In this document: positions 8,559 to 17,576 of the stretch, piece after piece
Layout: the number at the start of each line of letters is the position of its first letter
Numbering within the stretch: the first letter of the stretch is position 1
Assembly: GCF_003148765.1 (NCBI RefSeq)
Contig: NZ_QGGV01000003.1
Span: 180,072-244,071 of the forward strand
DNA: 64,000 bases
Direction of reading: 5' to 3'
Source of the DNA: Silicimonas algicola
GTDB taxonomy: Bacteria > Pseudomonadota > Alphaproteobacteria > Rhodobacterales > Rhodobacteraceae
The notes under the pieces: model-generated
What the model was told of the DNA's origin: nothing
The model's input: only the letters and a program-made list of their open reading frames with translations
Databases searched by the model: none
Made by a program: the position numbers and the translations under genes

Positions 8559-9763
8559 CGTTCGTCGCGGAAGCGTCCCAGCAATCGACCGATCACGAAG
8601 CTTGTCCGGGGGGCATAGACATAGCGCGTCCTGCGCTCGGCGTCCCTGACGCGCATCCGCAGAAGGCCGAAGCCGATCAGGATGATGTGCGCGGCGCCTA
8701 CGAAGATGAACATCGCGGCGGGCCCATAAGCCTCGATCAGCGTCGAGACGAGCCAGGGCGAGGCGATGGCACCGACGGCATAAAGAAACATCAGCGACGC
8801 CGACAGGTCGACCCGTTCGTCCTGCGTAGCGAAGTCGTGGGCGTGTGCGGCGGCGACCGAATAGATCGGGAAGGTCGAGAAGCCGAAGAAGGCGGCCGTC
8901 ACGAAGGCCGCGCCGGGAAGGAAGATCATTCCCGCCGAGGCGACGATGGTCAGGATCGAGAGGAAGACGAGAACCCACCTGCGGTCATAGCGGTCGGCAA
9001 ACCAGCCCGCCGGATACTGTGCCACCGCGCCGCCGAGGACATAGGCCGCGAGGAAGAGAGCGATGGTGTCGACGGACAGTCCGACCTCGATCCCGTAGAC
9101 GGGTCCGACCATGCGGAAGGCCGCGCCGGTCACGCCGGACGAGATGACGCCGGCCGCCGCCAGGGGGGAATGCCGGAAGGCGAGGCCCGGCCGCAGGCGG
9201 GGCGGAACCGGGATCGCGGGCTGCTCGACCCGCGTGAGGACGAGAGGGACGAGCGCGGCGCAGCAGACGATCGCGAGGATGTTGTAAGAGACGTAGCTCG
9301 CCGGATCGAGAACCGAGATCATCAGCTGCGCCGCCAGTGAGCCAACGATGTCGACGACGCGATAGATGCCCATCGCGCGGCCGCGCGTCTCGTTCGTGAC
9401 CTTGGCCTGAAGCCAGCTTTCGACGATGGTATAGCAGCCGGCGACGCAGAGGCCGGACAGGCCGCGCATCACCATCCAGGCATAGGCGTCGACGACCAGC
9501 ATGTGGCTGAGGATGCCGATGGTGCCGACGGCAGTGAAAGCCGCGAAGGCGCGCGAATGGCCGACCGATCCCATCAGGCGCGGCGCCCACCAGCAGCCGA
9601 CGAAGAAGCCCAGGAAATGCGCCGATCCCAGAAGGCCGACCTGCGCTGTGGTGAAGCCCAGGTCGATGCCTGAAATGGCGTCGAGCGGCGCGACCCCGCC
9701 CGCGCCGAGCTGCAACAGCACGACGGAGGTGAAGAGGGCCGCGAATGAAATCAGGAGGCGCAT
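8555..9763 (-). CDS. MFS transporter (YcaD-like)
   Basis: A 402-residue major facilitator with about twelve membrane helices. The first half includes WWAPRLMGSVGHSRAFA, the loop 2-3 region, and MVMRGLSGLCVAGCYTIVESWL; the second half has GWFADRYDRRWVLVF, a second copy of the loop motif. The WLQAKVTNETRGRAMGIYR stretch is characteristic of the YcaD-like MFS subgroup. The transported compound is unknown. The ATG at 9763 leads directly into the first helix. Monocistronic, between the two-component genes and the suhB group. Confidence 0.85.
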   Translation of the reverse strand: MRLLISFAALFTSVVLLQLGAGGVAPLDAISGIDLGFTTAQVGLLGSAHFLGFFVGCWWAPRLMGSVGHSRAFAAFTAVGTIGILSHMLVVDAYAWMVMRGLSGLCVAGCYTIVESWLQAKVTNETRGRAMGIYRVVDIVGSLAAQLMISVLDPASYVSYNILAIVCCAALVPLVLTRVEQPAIPVPPRLRPGLAFRHSPLAAAGVISSGVTGAAFRMVGPVYGIEVGLSVDTIALFLAAYVLGGAVAQYPAGWFADRYDRRWVLVFLSILTIVASAGMIFLPGAAFVTAAFFGFSTFPIYSVAAAHAHDFATQDERVDLSASLMFLYAVGAIASPWLVSTLIEAYGPAAMFIFVGAAHIILIGFGLLRMRVRDAERRTRYVYAPRTSFVIGRLLGRFRDER

Positions 9764-9869
9764 GTGACCCGTCCGGGATGCCTAACGCCTTGACCCATTA
9801 CAAGGGGCGACAGCCGTCCGAAAGCGACATGGCGCCGCCGTTTTCGCGGGACCGCGTCTGCGGCGTCTT

Positions 9870-10592
9870 TCAGGTCGGCGGCGCGAGGTGGAGGACGGAG
9901 GCGGACTGCATGGTCGTCACCCGCCGCGCCTCGGCCCGGAAGTCGGGCAGGGCGCCCCACAGGCGGTCGATGTCGCGCTCGATCCCGCCGAGCCCGGTCG
10001 TCAGCGCCTCGGTCCCCTGGGCCACATGCGACCTCAGGCCCCGAACCCGCCGCAGCGTGGCGGACAGGATCGACCGCATCTCGGCGGTACAGGTGCTGGC
10101 GTATTCCTGGATGGCGCGTTCCAAGGCGGCGCGGGTCGCGCGTTCTTCGTCGATGGCGGCCACGATCATGCAGCGTTCCAAGGCCGTCGCGATGGATTTC
10201 TGCAGCGTCTCGACGGTCATCATCGCCTTCGTCAGGTAGTCCGAGCAGCCGCGCCGCATCGCTTCGACCGCGACGGCGATCTGACCATCGCCCGCCAGCA
10301 TCGCGGCCGCCGCCGCGCGCTGGTTGGGATGCGAGGCGACAAGGTCGATGGCGTCGAGCCCCGTTTCGCCGCCGAGATGGTAGTCGACGAAGATCAGGTC
10401 GAAGGCGGTTTCGGCAAGGGCGCGCCGCACTTCGTCCAGCGTCGATGCCTCCCTGCTTTCGAACCTGAGGCCCGCGCGCTGGCAAAGCCGCAGCACGCGC
10501 TGGCGATCGAATTCGTTGTCGTCGATGACGAGTATCCGCATTTCGCGGGTCTCTGTCGCCCCTGGGGCGATCTTCAGCGCCTGGTCCGCCAT
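9870..10592 (-). CDS. Response regulator with helical C-terminal output region
   Basis: A 240-residue protein with a receiver domain at about residues 18-135: acidic pair D24/D25 (VIDDNEFDR), phospho-acceptor D70 (IFVDYHLGG) and K122 (DYLTKAMM). The conserved Thr/Ser of the switch is Ala at position 100 (AMLAGDG), which is unusual. The remaining ~100 residues are helical, without a recognisable DNA-binding domain. ATG 10592 was chosen because AGGA lies 5 nt upstream; an upstream TTG has no such site. It is divergent from a soluble histidine kinase, its likely partner. Confidence 0.8.
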   Translation of the reverse strand: MADQALKIAPGATETREMRILVIDDNEFDRQRVLRLCQRAGLRFESREASTLDEVRRALAETAFDLIFVDYHLGGETGLDAIDLVASHPNQRAAAAAMLAGDGQIAVAVEAMRRGCSDYLTKAMMTVETLQKSIATALERCMIVAAIDEERATRAALERAIQEYASTCTAEMRSILSATLRRVRGLRSHVAQGTEALTTGLGGIERDIDRLWGALPDFRAEARRVTTMQSASVLHLAPPT

Positions 10593-10770
10593 GCTGGTCC
10601 TGTCCCTGTGCTGCAACTGTGGTTCGCTGAACCTAACCCGACAGACTTAGGCGAGGGTTAATGGCAAAACCCTGTATGCCCGACCTCGCGTCCCCCCTCC
10701 CGCGGGTTCACCTGTGCTTAACGCGCTCCGGCCTAGGCAAGACGGCGGGGCGCAGAGACGAGGGACACCG

Positions 10771-11493
10771 ATGAACGCGAACCTTTCCTTCGACCCGACA
10801 ATTCCCGTCGTCCAGTCCGACAGCGAGACCGATGAACTGGTCTATCGCCTGTCCCACGACCTGCGCGCCTCGGTGCGGGCGCTTCAGGAACTGCCCGGCT
10901 GGATCGCCGAAGATCTGGACAAGGCCGCGCTGCGCGTGCCGGCCGCCACGGAACGGCACCTGAAACTGATCTCGTCGCACGCCTGTCGGCTCGACCTCAT
11001 GCTGACGGGCCTTCTGGAGCATTCGCGCGTGGGACGGATGCAGCCCATCGCGGCCGTCCAGCCAGCGCGTGTGCTGGCCGAGGTCATCGACGATCTCGGT
11101 CTCGACGATGACGTGTCGGTCGCCGTGGGCATGGATCGCGGCAACATCCAGATGGGCCTCACCGACCTTCAGCGCATGTTCTCGATCCTGATCCTGAACG
11201 CCGTCCGTCACCACCCGACGCACGCGCCTCGGATCGGCATCACCGGCGGCCCGCAGTCGAGTCGCGTCTGGGTGCTGGAGGTCGCAGACAACGGGCCCGG
11301 CATCCCCGAGGCGAAGCGCGAACACGTGATGCGCCCGATGACGAAGCTCGTCTCGCGCGACATCGACCCCGGCGCGGGCATGGGCCTCGCAATCCTGCGC
11401 AAGATCGCCTTCACCTACGGCGGCGGCGTCGAGATCGAGACGCCGAAGTCGGGCGCGGGCACGCTGGTGCGCGTAACGCTGGCCGTCAACTGA
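10771..11493 (+). CDS. Soluble sensor histidine kinase without sensor domain
   Basis: A 240-residue kinase core. The H box is YRLSHDLRASVRAL with H29, resembling the HisKA of phytochrome-type kinases. The ATP domain has an N box (ILNAVRHH, N143), a G1 box (VADNGPGIP, D173) and a G2 box (GAGMGLAI). There is no transmembrane segment and only about 20 residues before the H box, so sensing must occur elsewhere, perhaps through the divergent response regulator. AGGGA precedes the ATG at 10771. The stop lies 3 bp from the end of the convergent TPP enzyme gene. Confidence 0.85.
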   Translation: MNANLSFDPTIPVVQSDSETDELVYRLSHDLRASVRALQELPGWIAEDLDKAALRVPAATERHLKLISSHACRLDLMLTGLLEHSRVGRMQPIAAVQPARVLAEVIDDLGLDDDVSVAVGMDRGNIQMGLTDLQRMFSILILNAVRHHPTHAPRIGITGGPQSSRVWVLEVADNGPGIPEAKREHVMRPMTKLVSRDIDPGAGMGLAILRKIAFTYGGGVEIETPKSGAGTLVRVTLAVN

Positions 11494-11496
11494 GGG

Positions 11497-13191
11497 TCAG
11501 GCGATCCACTCGCTGACCGGGGCGTGCGCGTCCTGAAGCGGTTGGCTGATGATGTCGACGAGGCTTGGCCCCGGATGCGCCAGCGCGTCGCGCAAGGCGT
11601 GCTCCAGCTTGTCGGGATCCTCGACGGTAAACCCCTTCACGCCAAAGGCCTCGGCCACGCGGGCATGGTCGGTGCGGCCGAAATCGACCGAGTAGTAGCG
11701 CTCCTCGAACTTGGTCTTCTGACCGGCCTTGATCCAGCCGTAGACCGCGTTCGAAAAGACGATGTAGGTGATCGGCAGGTTCAGCCGCACCACGGTTTCC
11801 AGCTCGCCGCAGGTGAAGCCGAAACTTCCATCTCCCATCAGCCCCACGACCTTCTTGCCCGGCGCGCCGACAGCGGCGCCGACCGACGCCGACAGGGCAT
11901 AGCCGAGCGCGCCGTGCGCCCGGTTCGAGAACAGCCGCCGCCCCGTCGCGTTCAGCTCGTAATAGGCCGAGATATAGGGGCAGGGCGTTCCGGGGTCGCC
12001 CACGACGATGGCGTCGTCGTCGAGGAGCCTTCGCAGGGTCGCGATGGTGCGCTCGGGCAGGATCGGGGCGGCGTCGCTCTCGGCCAGCTTGCGGAACGCG
12101 GCCCATTTCTTCGCCTTGGGCTTCTCGATGGCCTTCGCCCCGCCGAAGCTGGGCAGCCGGTCCCGGCAGGACAGGGCGTCGTTCATCGCCGCGAGAGCCA
12201 GGCGCGCGTCGGACACCACGCCCACCTCGGTGCGGTAGGAGGCTCCGATCACCTCGGGGTCGCTGTCGACGTGGACGATGCGCGTGCCCTTCTTCGGGTG
12301 CCGCCACAATTCGGTCGTCACCGACCCCGCGCGGCATCCGATGAAGGCGACGAGGTCCGCCTTGTCGACGACGCTCCGCGTCTCGGCCACGCCGCCGTTC
12401 GAGCCGACGACGCCCAGGCAATTCGGATGCGTCTCGGCGATGGAGCCCTGGCCCGAGATCGTCGTCGCCACCGCGATGTCGAGCGTTTCGACGAAGGTGC
12501 GGAACTCCTCCTCGGCGCGGGACAAGACGATGCCGCCGCCGCAGATCACCAGCGGGAACTGGGCCGAGAGGATCGCGTCGAGCGCGGCCTCGACCGCTGT
12601 CGGATCGGGTGCGGAGGGATAGGCGGGGAAGGCCGCGTGCGCGGGATCGGCCCAGATCTCGTCGGGGTTCGCCTCGCCCCTTTGGACGTCGATCGGGAGA
12701 CCCAGGTGCGCCGAACCCGGCCGACCCGTCATCATCGCGCGGAAGGCCGTTCGCACAGCGTCCGGCACCTGGTCGGCGTGCTGGATAGTGCGCGCGTGCT
12801 TCGTCAGGGGCCGCATCAGCCCCTCCTGGTCGAGCTCGGTCAGGGGATAGTGCCCGCGCGAACGGGTGCCGACGTCCGAGGTGATGGCGAGGATCGGGAT
12901 CGAGCTTTCGTTCGCCTCGACGAGCCCCGGAAGGATATAGGTCGCACCGCCGCCCGACGGCCCCTCGCAGACGCCCGGACGCCCTGTCACGCGGGCATAT
13001 CCGTCGGCCATGTAGGCGGCCGAGCGTTCGTCGCGCGTCAAGATGTGCGTCATCCCGTGGTCGAGGCGGTAGAGCGCGTCGTAGAACGGCAGGGTGGTGT
13101 CGCCGCAAAGACCGAAAATGTGCTTCACGCCATGCGCCTGAAGCATCCGCACCATCGCCTCGGCGCCCGTCATCCTGTTCGTCCGGTCCAT
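11497..13191 (-). CDS. Thiamine pyrophosphate-dependent enzyme (acetolactate synthase-like)
   Basis: A 564-residue TPP enzyme with the three-domain fold. The N-terminal PYR domain includes the catalytic Glu in ILTRDERSAAYMADGYAR, the central domain has GGGIVLSRAEEEF, and the C-terminal PP domain has the metal/TPP motif GDGSFGFTCGELE followed by FSNAVYGWIK. It belongs to the IlvB-like superfamily but is not clearly IlvB; glyoxylate carboligase-like or sulfoacetaldehyde acetyltransferase-like roles are possible. GGGGAG precedes the ATG. It is divergent from a TRAP binding protein, so it may process the imported compound. Confidence 0.8.
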   Translation of the reverse strand: MDRTNRMTGAEAMVRMLQAHGVKHIFGLCGDTTLPFYDALYRLDHGMTHILTRDERSAAYMADGYARVTGRPGVCEGPSGGGATYILPGLVEANESSIPILAITSDVGTRSRGHYPLTELDQEGLMRPLTKHARTIQHADQVPDAVRTAFRAMMTGRPGSAHLGLPIDVQRGEANPDEIWADPAHAAFPAYPSAPDPTAVEAALDAILSAQFPLVICGGGIVLSRAEEEFRTFVETLDIAVATTISGQGSIAETHPNCLGVVGSNGGVAETRSVVDKADLVAFIGCRAGSVTTELWRHPKKGTRIVHVDSDPEVIGASYRTEVGVVSDARLALAAMNDALSCRDRLPSFGGAKAIEKPKAKKWAAFRKLAESDAAPILPERTIATLRRLLDDDAIVVGDPGTPCPYISAYYELNATGRRLFSNRAHGALGYALSASVGAAVGAPGKKVVGLMGDGSFGFTCGELETVVRLNLPITYIVFSNAVYGWIKAGQKTKFEERYYSVDFGRTDHARVAEAFGVKGFTVEDPDKLEHALRDALAHPGPSLVDIISQPLQDAHAPVSEWIA

Positions 13192-13346
13192 GCGTCTCCC
13201 CGTCTGCCCGCGCGATTCCCTTCTGTCCATGCAAGGCCCGATCCCCGGCAATGGCAAGCCGCCGCCCTTTCCTTCGCAGCACGGCGGCGCATATCCTCCG
13301 GGGCGAGTCGCGGCGGGCAACGCCGCACCGAACCGGGAGGACCCAT

Positions 13347-14318
13347 ATGACCATTCGCCTTGGCCTCATGGCCGCCGCCGTCGCGCTGACAACGCTTCCC
13401 GCCGTGGCGCAGGAGCTGAAGTTCGCCAACTTCACGCCGCCGTTCCACACCATCAACGCAAGCGTCATGGAGAAGCTGAACGCCGATCTCTCCGCCGCCA
13501 CGAACGGGGCGGTGACGGTCAAGGGCTATCACGGCGGAGAGTTGGGCGCAGGCCCGGCCGAGCAGTACGTCCGCGCCGTGCAGGGCGTGGCCGATATGGT
13601 TTGGGGTCTGCCGGGGTATACCTCGTCGCAGTTCGGCAAGACCATGATCGCCGAGCTTCCGGGCGTGATCCCCGAGGGCAAGACCGGCTATGACGCGCTG
13701 TATGACGCGTTCGACACCTTCCAGGACGAGTTTCCGGGCACCGTGCCGCTGGCGCTCTGGACGTCCGAACCCAACATCATGATCATGAAGGACAAGGAGA
13801 TCCGCACGCCCGCCGATCTTCAGGGCCTGAAGATCCGCGTCGCCGGCGTCACCGCCGCCGAAGTCGCCGAGGCGCTTGGCGCGACCCCCGTGCAGATGCC
13901 CATCAACCAGGTCTACAACGCGCTTCAGACCGGATTGATCGACGGCGTCTTCACCGGCGCCTCGACGCTGTCGGACTTCAAGCTCGACGAGGTCGCGTCC
14001 AGCTACACGCTCGGCGCGCCGCTCGGCCAGATCGTGTTCTACGCGGTGATGGGGCAGGGCACCTATGACGCGCTGTCCGACGAGGCGAAGACCGCGCTCG
14101 ACGGCGTCATCGGCCGCAGCCTGTCCGAAAGCGCCGAGACCGCCTGGAACGCCACTGCGGATGCGGCGCTTCAGGCCGCGCGCGACTCGGGCGACAACAC
14201 CGTGATCGAGCTGACGGAGGAAGAGGCGCAGCCCTTCGCCGACGCTGTCGCGGACGTGACGCAGGCCTATGTCGACAGCGTGGGCGGTGCGGACGCACTC
14301 GCCGCGATGCAGAAGTGA
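13347..14318 (+). CDS. TRAP transporter substrate-binding protein (DctP family)
   Basis: A 323-residue periplasmic binding protein with a Sec signal peptide cut after PAVAQ (about residue 22). It carries the DctP-like pattern: RTPADLQGLKIRVAG, a loop with the carboxylate-contacting Arg, then PVQMPINQVYNALQTGLIDG. GGGAGG lies just upstream of the ATG. The membrane subunits DctQ and DctM are not adjacent, so this is an orphan binding protein. An aldehyde dehydrogenase follows on the same strand and a TPP enzyme lies opposite, suggesting an organic acid or keto compound as ligand. Confidence 0.88.
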   Translation: MTIRLGLMAAAVALTTLPAVAQELKFANFTPPFHTINASVMEKLNADLSAATNGAVTVKGYHGGELGAGPAEQYVRAVQGVADMVWGLPGYTSSQFGKTMIAELPGVIPEGKTGYDALYDAFDTFQDEFPGTVPLALWTSEPNIMIMKDKEIRTPADLQGLKIRVAGVTAAEVAEALGATPVQMPINQVYNALQTGLIDGVFTGASTLSDFKLDEVASSYTLGAPLGQIVFYAVMGQGTYDALSDEAKTALDGVIGRSLSESAETAWNATADAALQAARDSGDNTVIELTEEEAQPFADAVADVTQAYVDSVGGADALAAMQK

Positions 14319-14371
14319 CCCTGACGGGACGGCGGACCCCGCCGTCCCTCCGACTTGAAGGACGAAGCCAA

Positions 14372-15829
14372 ATGCCCGACACGCACCGGATCGAAGACGC
14401 CCTGAAGACCGACCTCTGGATCGGGGGCAAATGGCGCGACGGCGCGGACGGCGACCGCTTCGACGTCCTCAATCCCTTCGACGAGAGCGTGATCGCGAGC
14501 GTGGCTTCGGCCGGGGTGGCGGATGCGAAGGCGGCCCTGGACGCCGCCGAAGCGGCCTTTCCCGACTGGGCCGCTCGCCCGCCGCGTGAGAGGGGTGAGG
14601 TGTTGCGCAAGGCCTGGGAGCTGATGACCGCGCGGCTCGACGATTTCGCGCGGCTCATCACGCTGGAGAACGGAAAGGCCAAGGCCGACGCCAAGGGCGA
14701 GGCGACCTATGCCGCCGAGTTCTTCCGCTGGTTCTCCGAGGAAGCCGTGCGGAACGAGGGCATGATAACGCGCGGGCCTTCGTCCAACGCGCGCATCGTC
14801 GTCCACCACAAGCCCGCGGGCATCGCCGTCCTCGTGACGCCCTGGAACTTCCCCGCCGCCATGGGCACGCGCAAGATCGGGCCCGCGCTCGCCGCTGGCT
14901 GTCCGGTCATCGTCAAGCCCGCCTCCGCGACACCTCTGACCATGCTGGCCCTTGCCGACCTCCTGGAGGAAGCGGGCGTCCCCCCCGGCATCGTCAACGT
15001 CCTGCCTTCGAAGAAGACGGGCGAGATCGTCGAGGCGCTGCTTCAGGACCGCCGCGTGCGCGTCATCTCCTTCACCGGCTCGACCGAGACGGGGGTGAAG
15101 CTGCTCAAGACCGCCGCGCCGAACGTGCTGAAGCCCGCGATGGAGCTTGGCGGCAACGCGCCCTTCATCGTCTTCGACGACGCCGACGTGGATGCAGCCG
15201 TGGCTGGCTGCATGATCGCCAAGATGCGCAACGGGGGCGAGGCCTGCACGGCGGCGAACCGCATCTTCGTCCACGAGGCGGTCGAGGCCGAGTTCATCGA
15301 GAAGTTCACCGCGAAGATGCGCGCGCTCAAGGTCGGCAACGGTCTCGAGGACGGCGTCGACCTCGGCCCCCTCGTCGACCGAGACACGCAGGAAAAGGTC
15401 GCCTGCTTCGTCGAGGACGCCTTGGAAAAGGGCGCGAAACTCCACCTCGGCGGCGAGCGGAGTGAGGGGAAGGGCTTCTTCTATCCCGCCACCGTCCTGT
15501 CGAACATCCCGCCGAACGCCGACTGCGTGACGGACGAAATCTTCGGCCCCGTCGCCGCGATCCAGAGCTTCACCGACACCGACGACGTGGTGAGGCGTGC
15601 GAACGACACCGAATACGGCCTCGTGGCCTACGTCTTTACCAGGGACCTCAAGAAGGGGATGCAGGTCTCCGAGAGGCTGGAGTACGGGATGGTGGGCCTC
15701 AACCGCGGCCTCGTCAGCGACCCGGCTGCCCCCTTTGGCGGCACCAAGCATTCGGGCCTTGGCCGCGAGGGTGGGCACGAGGGGATGCTGGAGTACATGG
15801 AGACGCAGTTCATCTCGACGGACTGGTAA
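14372..15829 (+). CDS. NAD(P)-dependent aldehyde dehydrogenase (succinate-semialdehyde dehydrogenase-like)
   Basis: A 485-residue aldehyde dehydrogenase. It carries the catalytic Asn segment TPWNFPAAM, the general-base Glu in MELGGNAPF and the nucleophile Cys in GGEACTAANR. The C-terminal GLNRGLVSDPAAPFGGTKHSG loop resembles GabD-type succinate-semialdehyde dehydrogenases. The ATG at 14372 follows GAAGGACG; a GTG at 14315 overlaps the TRAP gene stop but would add 19 atypical residues. It probably forms an operon with the upstream binding protein. The gene ends 4 bp before the convergent cobS stop. Confidence 0.9.
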   Translation: MPDTHRIEDALKTDLWIGGKWRDGADGDRFDVLNPFDESVIASVASAGVADAKAALDAAEAAFPDWAARPPRERGEVLRKAWELMTARLDDFARLITLENGKAKADAKGEATYAAEFFRWFSEEAVRNEGMITRGPSSNARIVVHHKPAGIAVLVTPWNFPAAMGTRKIGPALAAGCPVIVKPASATPLTMLALADLLEEAGVPPGIVNVLPSKKTGEIVEALLQDRRVRVISFTGSTETGVKLLKTAAPNVLKPAMELGGNAPFIVFDDADVDAAVAGCMIAKMRNGGEACTAANRIFVHEAVEAEFIEKFTAKMRALKVGNGLEDGVDLGPLVDRDTQEKVACFVEDALEKGAKLHLGGERSEGKGFFYPATVLSNIPPNADCVTDEIFGPVAAIQSFTDTDDVVRRANDTEYGLVAYVFTRDLKKGMQVSERLEYGMVGLNRGLVSDPAAPFGGTKHSGLGREGGHEGMLEYMETQFISTDW

Positions 15830-15833
15830 GGGC

Positions 15834-16562
15834 TCAGGTCAGCGCCGCCGCCGCCAGCCAGCCTGCGGCCTCGCCCGCCTTCTGCGCCGCCCCCATGACG
15901 TCGCCGGTCTGCCCGCCGATCTGACGGAGGGCGACGACTCCGACGATGGCCGCCGCCGCCCAGGCCGCGAGGAGCGGCAGGAGTGCTCCGGCAAGAAGAG
16001 CCACGACCAGCGCGATGCCGAGCGACGCCCAAAGACGCCATCCCCCTGACAGCGCCGCGCTGTGGCCGAGGCCATCGTGGCGCGCTGGCGGCAGCCAGAC
16101 GAGAAGCGCCGGCAATGCCGCCCGCGTCCCCGCGCCAAGCGCCAGGAAAAGGCCAATCCGTCCGGCCTCGGCAATGCCGCTGGCGATCAGGCCGAGGCAG
16201 AGGACCAGTGCCACCGCTCCATAGCTCCCGATCCGGCTGTCGCGCATGATGTCGAGCTTCCGCGCCCGGTCGCGTCCGCCGCCAAAGCCGTCGGCGACGT
16301 CGGCGAGACCGTCTTCGTGCAGCGCGCCGGTCAGCAGGGTTGCGGTCGCGAGCGCCAGAAGGGCCGAGGCGAGGGGCGGCAGGGCGGAGGTGGCGAGGAA
16401 GACGGCGCCCGATATGCCTCCGACCAGAAGCCCGGCAACCGGAAAGGCCCAGCTCGCTTCCGCCAGCGTCGGCACCTGTCGTGGCAGGCCTCCTGCGGGC
16501 AGGCGGGTCAGGAACATGACCGCCGCCTGCACTTCGGCGAGCCTTTGGCGCGCGTCGCTCAC
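15834..16562 (-). CDS. cobS: Adenosylcobinamide-GDP ribazoletransferase (CobS/CobV)
   Basis: Inner-membrane cobalamin synthase that joins adenosylcobinamide-GDP with alpha-ribazole(-phosphate), the last condensation of B12 synthesis. The 242-residue protein has several membrane helices and the family signature LTGALHEDGLADVADGFGGG, with DIMRDSRIGSYGA further on. It starts with GTG at 16562, overlapping the cobT stop by 4 bp (GTGA). The name follows the Salmonella scheme (CobV in Pseudomonas denitrificans); it is not the CobS cobaltochelatase subunit. Confidence 0.93.
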   Translation of the reverse strand: MSDARQRLAEVQAAVMFLTRLPAGGLPRQVPTLAEASWAFPVAGLLVGGISGAVFLATSALPPLASALLALATATLLTGALHEDGLADVADGFGGGRDRARKLDIMRDSRIGSYGAVALVLCLGLIASGIAEAGRIGLFLALGAGTRAALPALLVWLPPARHDGLGHSAALSGGWRLWASLGIALVVALLAGALLPLLAAWAAAAIVGVVALRQIGGQTGDVMGAAQKAGEAAGWLAAAALT

Positions 16563-17572
16563 CCGCCCGACACTCCGGCATCGGCGAAGGTCGCCATCCC
16601 GTCGTGACAGGCCAGAGCCGCGCGCAGGACGCCGAGGGCCAGCGCGGCCCCTGTGCCTTCGCCAAGCCGCATGGCGAAATCGAGCACGGGCTCCTTGCCG
16701 AGCGCCTCGAGAAGCCGGCGGTGCCCCGCCTCGGCGCTTCGATGACCGACGAGGCAATGCGAAAGGAACGCGGGGTCGGCGGCGTGGAGAGGCGCTGCCG
16801 AGGCCGTGCAGATGAAGCCGTCCAGGATCACCGGCACCCGCGCGATCCGCGCCGCCAGCACCGCGCCCGCGATGGCCGCCTGCTCGCGCCCGCCGAGGGC
16901 CGCGAGAATACCGAGCGGTGGCAGGTGGCCGTGCAGCGCAAGGCCCTCCGCCACGACGCGCGCCTTCAAGGCGCGGCCTTCCGCGTCCGACCCGGTGCCC
17001 GCGCCGACCCAGTCCGAGGCCTCCCCGCCGAAGAGCGCCGCGCAGAGGGCGGCCGCGACGGTCGAATTCCCGATCCCCATCTCGCCCAGGATCAGCACGT
17101 CCGCCCCGAGGTCCACCGCCTCCCAACCCGCGCGCATCGCCTGAAGGCACTCGGCCTCATCCATCGCCGGACCCGCCGTGAAATCCCGCGTCGGCCGATC
17201 GAGGTCGAGCGCCACGACCGACAACTCTGCCCCCGCCACGCGGCAAAGCTGGTTGATCGCCGCACCGCCCGCGTTGAAGTTCGCGACCATCTGCGCCGTC
17301 ACTTCCTGCGGAAAGGGGTTCACGCCGCGCGCGCACACGCCGTGGTTGCCCGCGAAGACCAGCGCCTGCGCCTGTTCGATCCGCGGACGCTCCACGCCCT
17401 GCCAGCCCGCCATGAAGACCGCCAGATCCTCGAGCGTCCCAAGCGATCCCGGCGGCTTCGTCAGGCTGTCCTGCCGCGCGCGCGCCGCACGGGCCGCGTG
17501 CTCGTCGGGGCCGGGCAGGGCGGAGGCGAGGGCGGCGACGTCGTTGAGTGACGTGAAATCAAAGTCTTGCAT
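16559..17572 (-). CDS. cobT: Nicotinate-nucleotide-dimethylbenzimidazole phosphoribosyltransferase (CobT/CobU)
   Basis: Makes alpha-ribazole phosphate from dimethylbenzimidazole and nicotinate mononucleotide. The 337-residue protein has KPPGSLGTLEDLA near the N-terminus, ALVFAGNHGVCARGVNPFP, EMGIGNSTVAAAL and the catalytic Glu (about E305) in MRLGEGTGAA, all hallmarks of the family. It lies 4 bp after cobU and overlaps cobS by 4 bp, so cobU-cobT-cobS form one translationally coupled unit. The Salmonella name is used; it is not the CobT chelatase subunit. Confidence 0.95.
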   Translation of the reverse strand: MQDFDFTSLNDVAALASALPGPDEHAARAARARQDSLTKPPGSLGTLEDLAVFMAGWQGVERPRIEQAQALVFAGNHGVCARGVNPFPQEVTAQMVANFNAGGAAINQLCRVAGAELSVVALDLDRPTRDFTAGPAMDEAECLQAMRAGWEAVDLGADVLILGEMGIGNSTVAAALCAALFGGEASDWVGAGTGSDAEGRALKARVVAEGLALHGHLPPLGILAALGGREQAAIAGAVLAARIARVPVILDGFICTASAAPLHAADPAFLSHCLVGHRSAEAGHRRLLEALGKEPVLDFAMRLGEGTGAALALGVLRAALACHDGMATFADAGVSGG

Positions 17573-17576
17573 GGGT

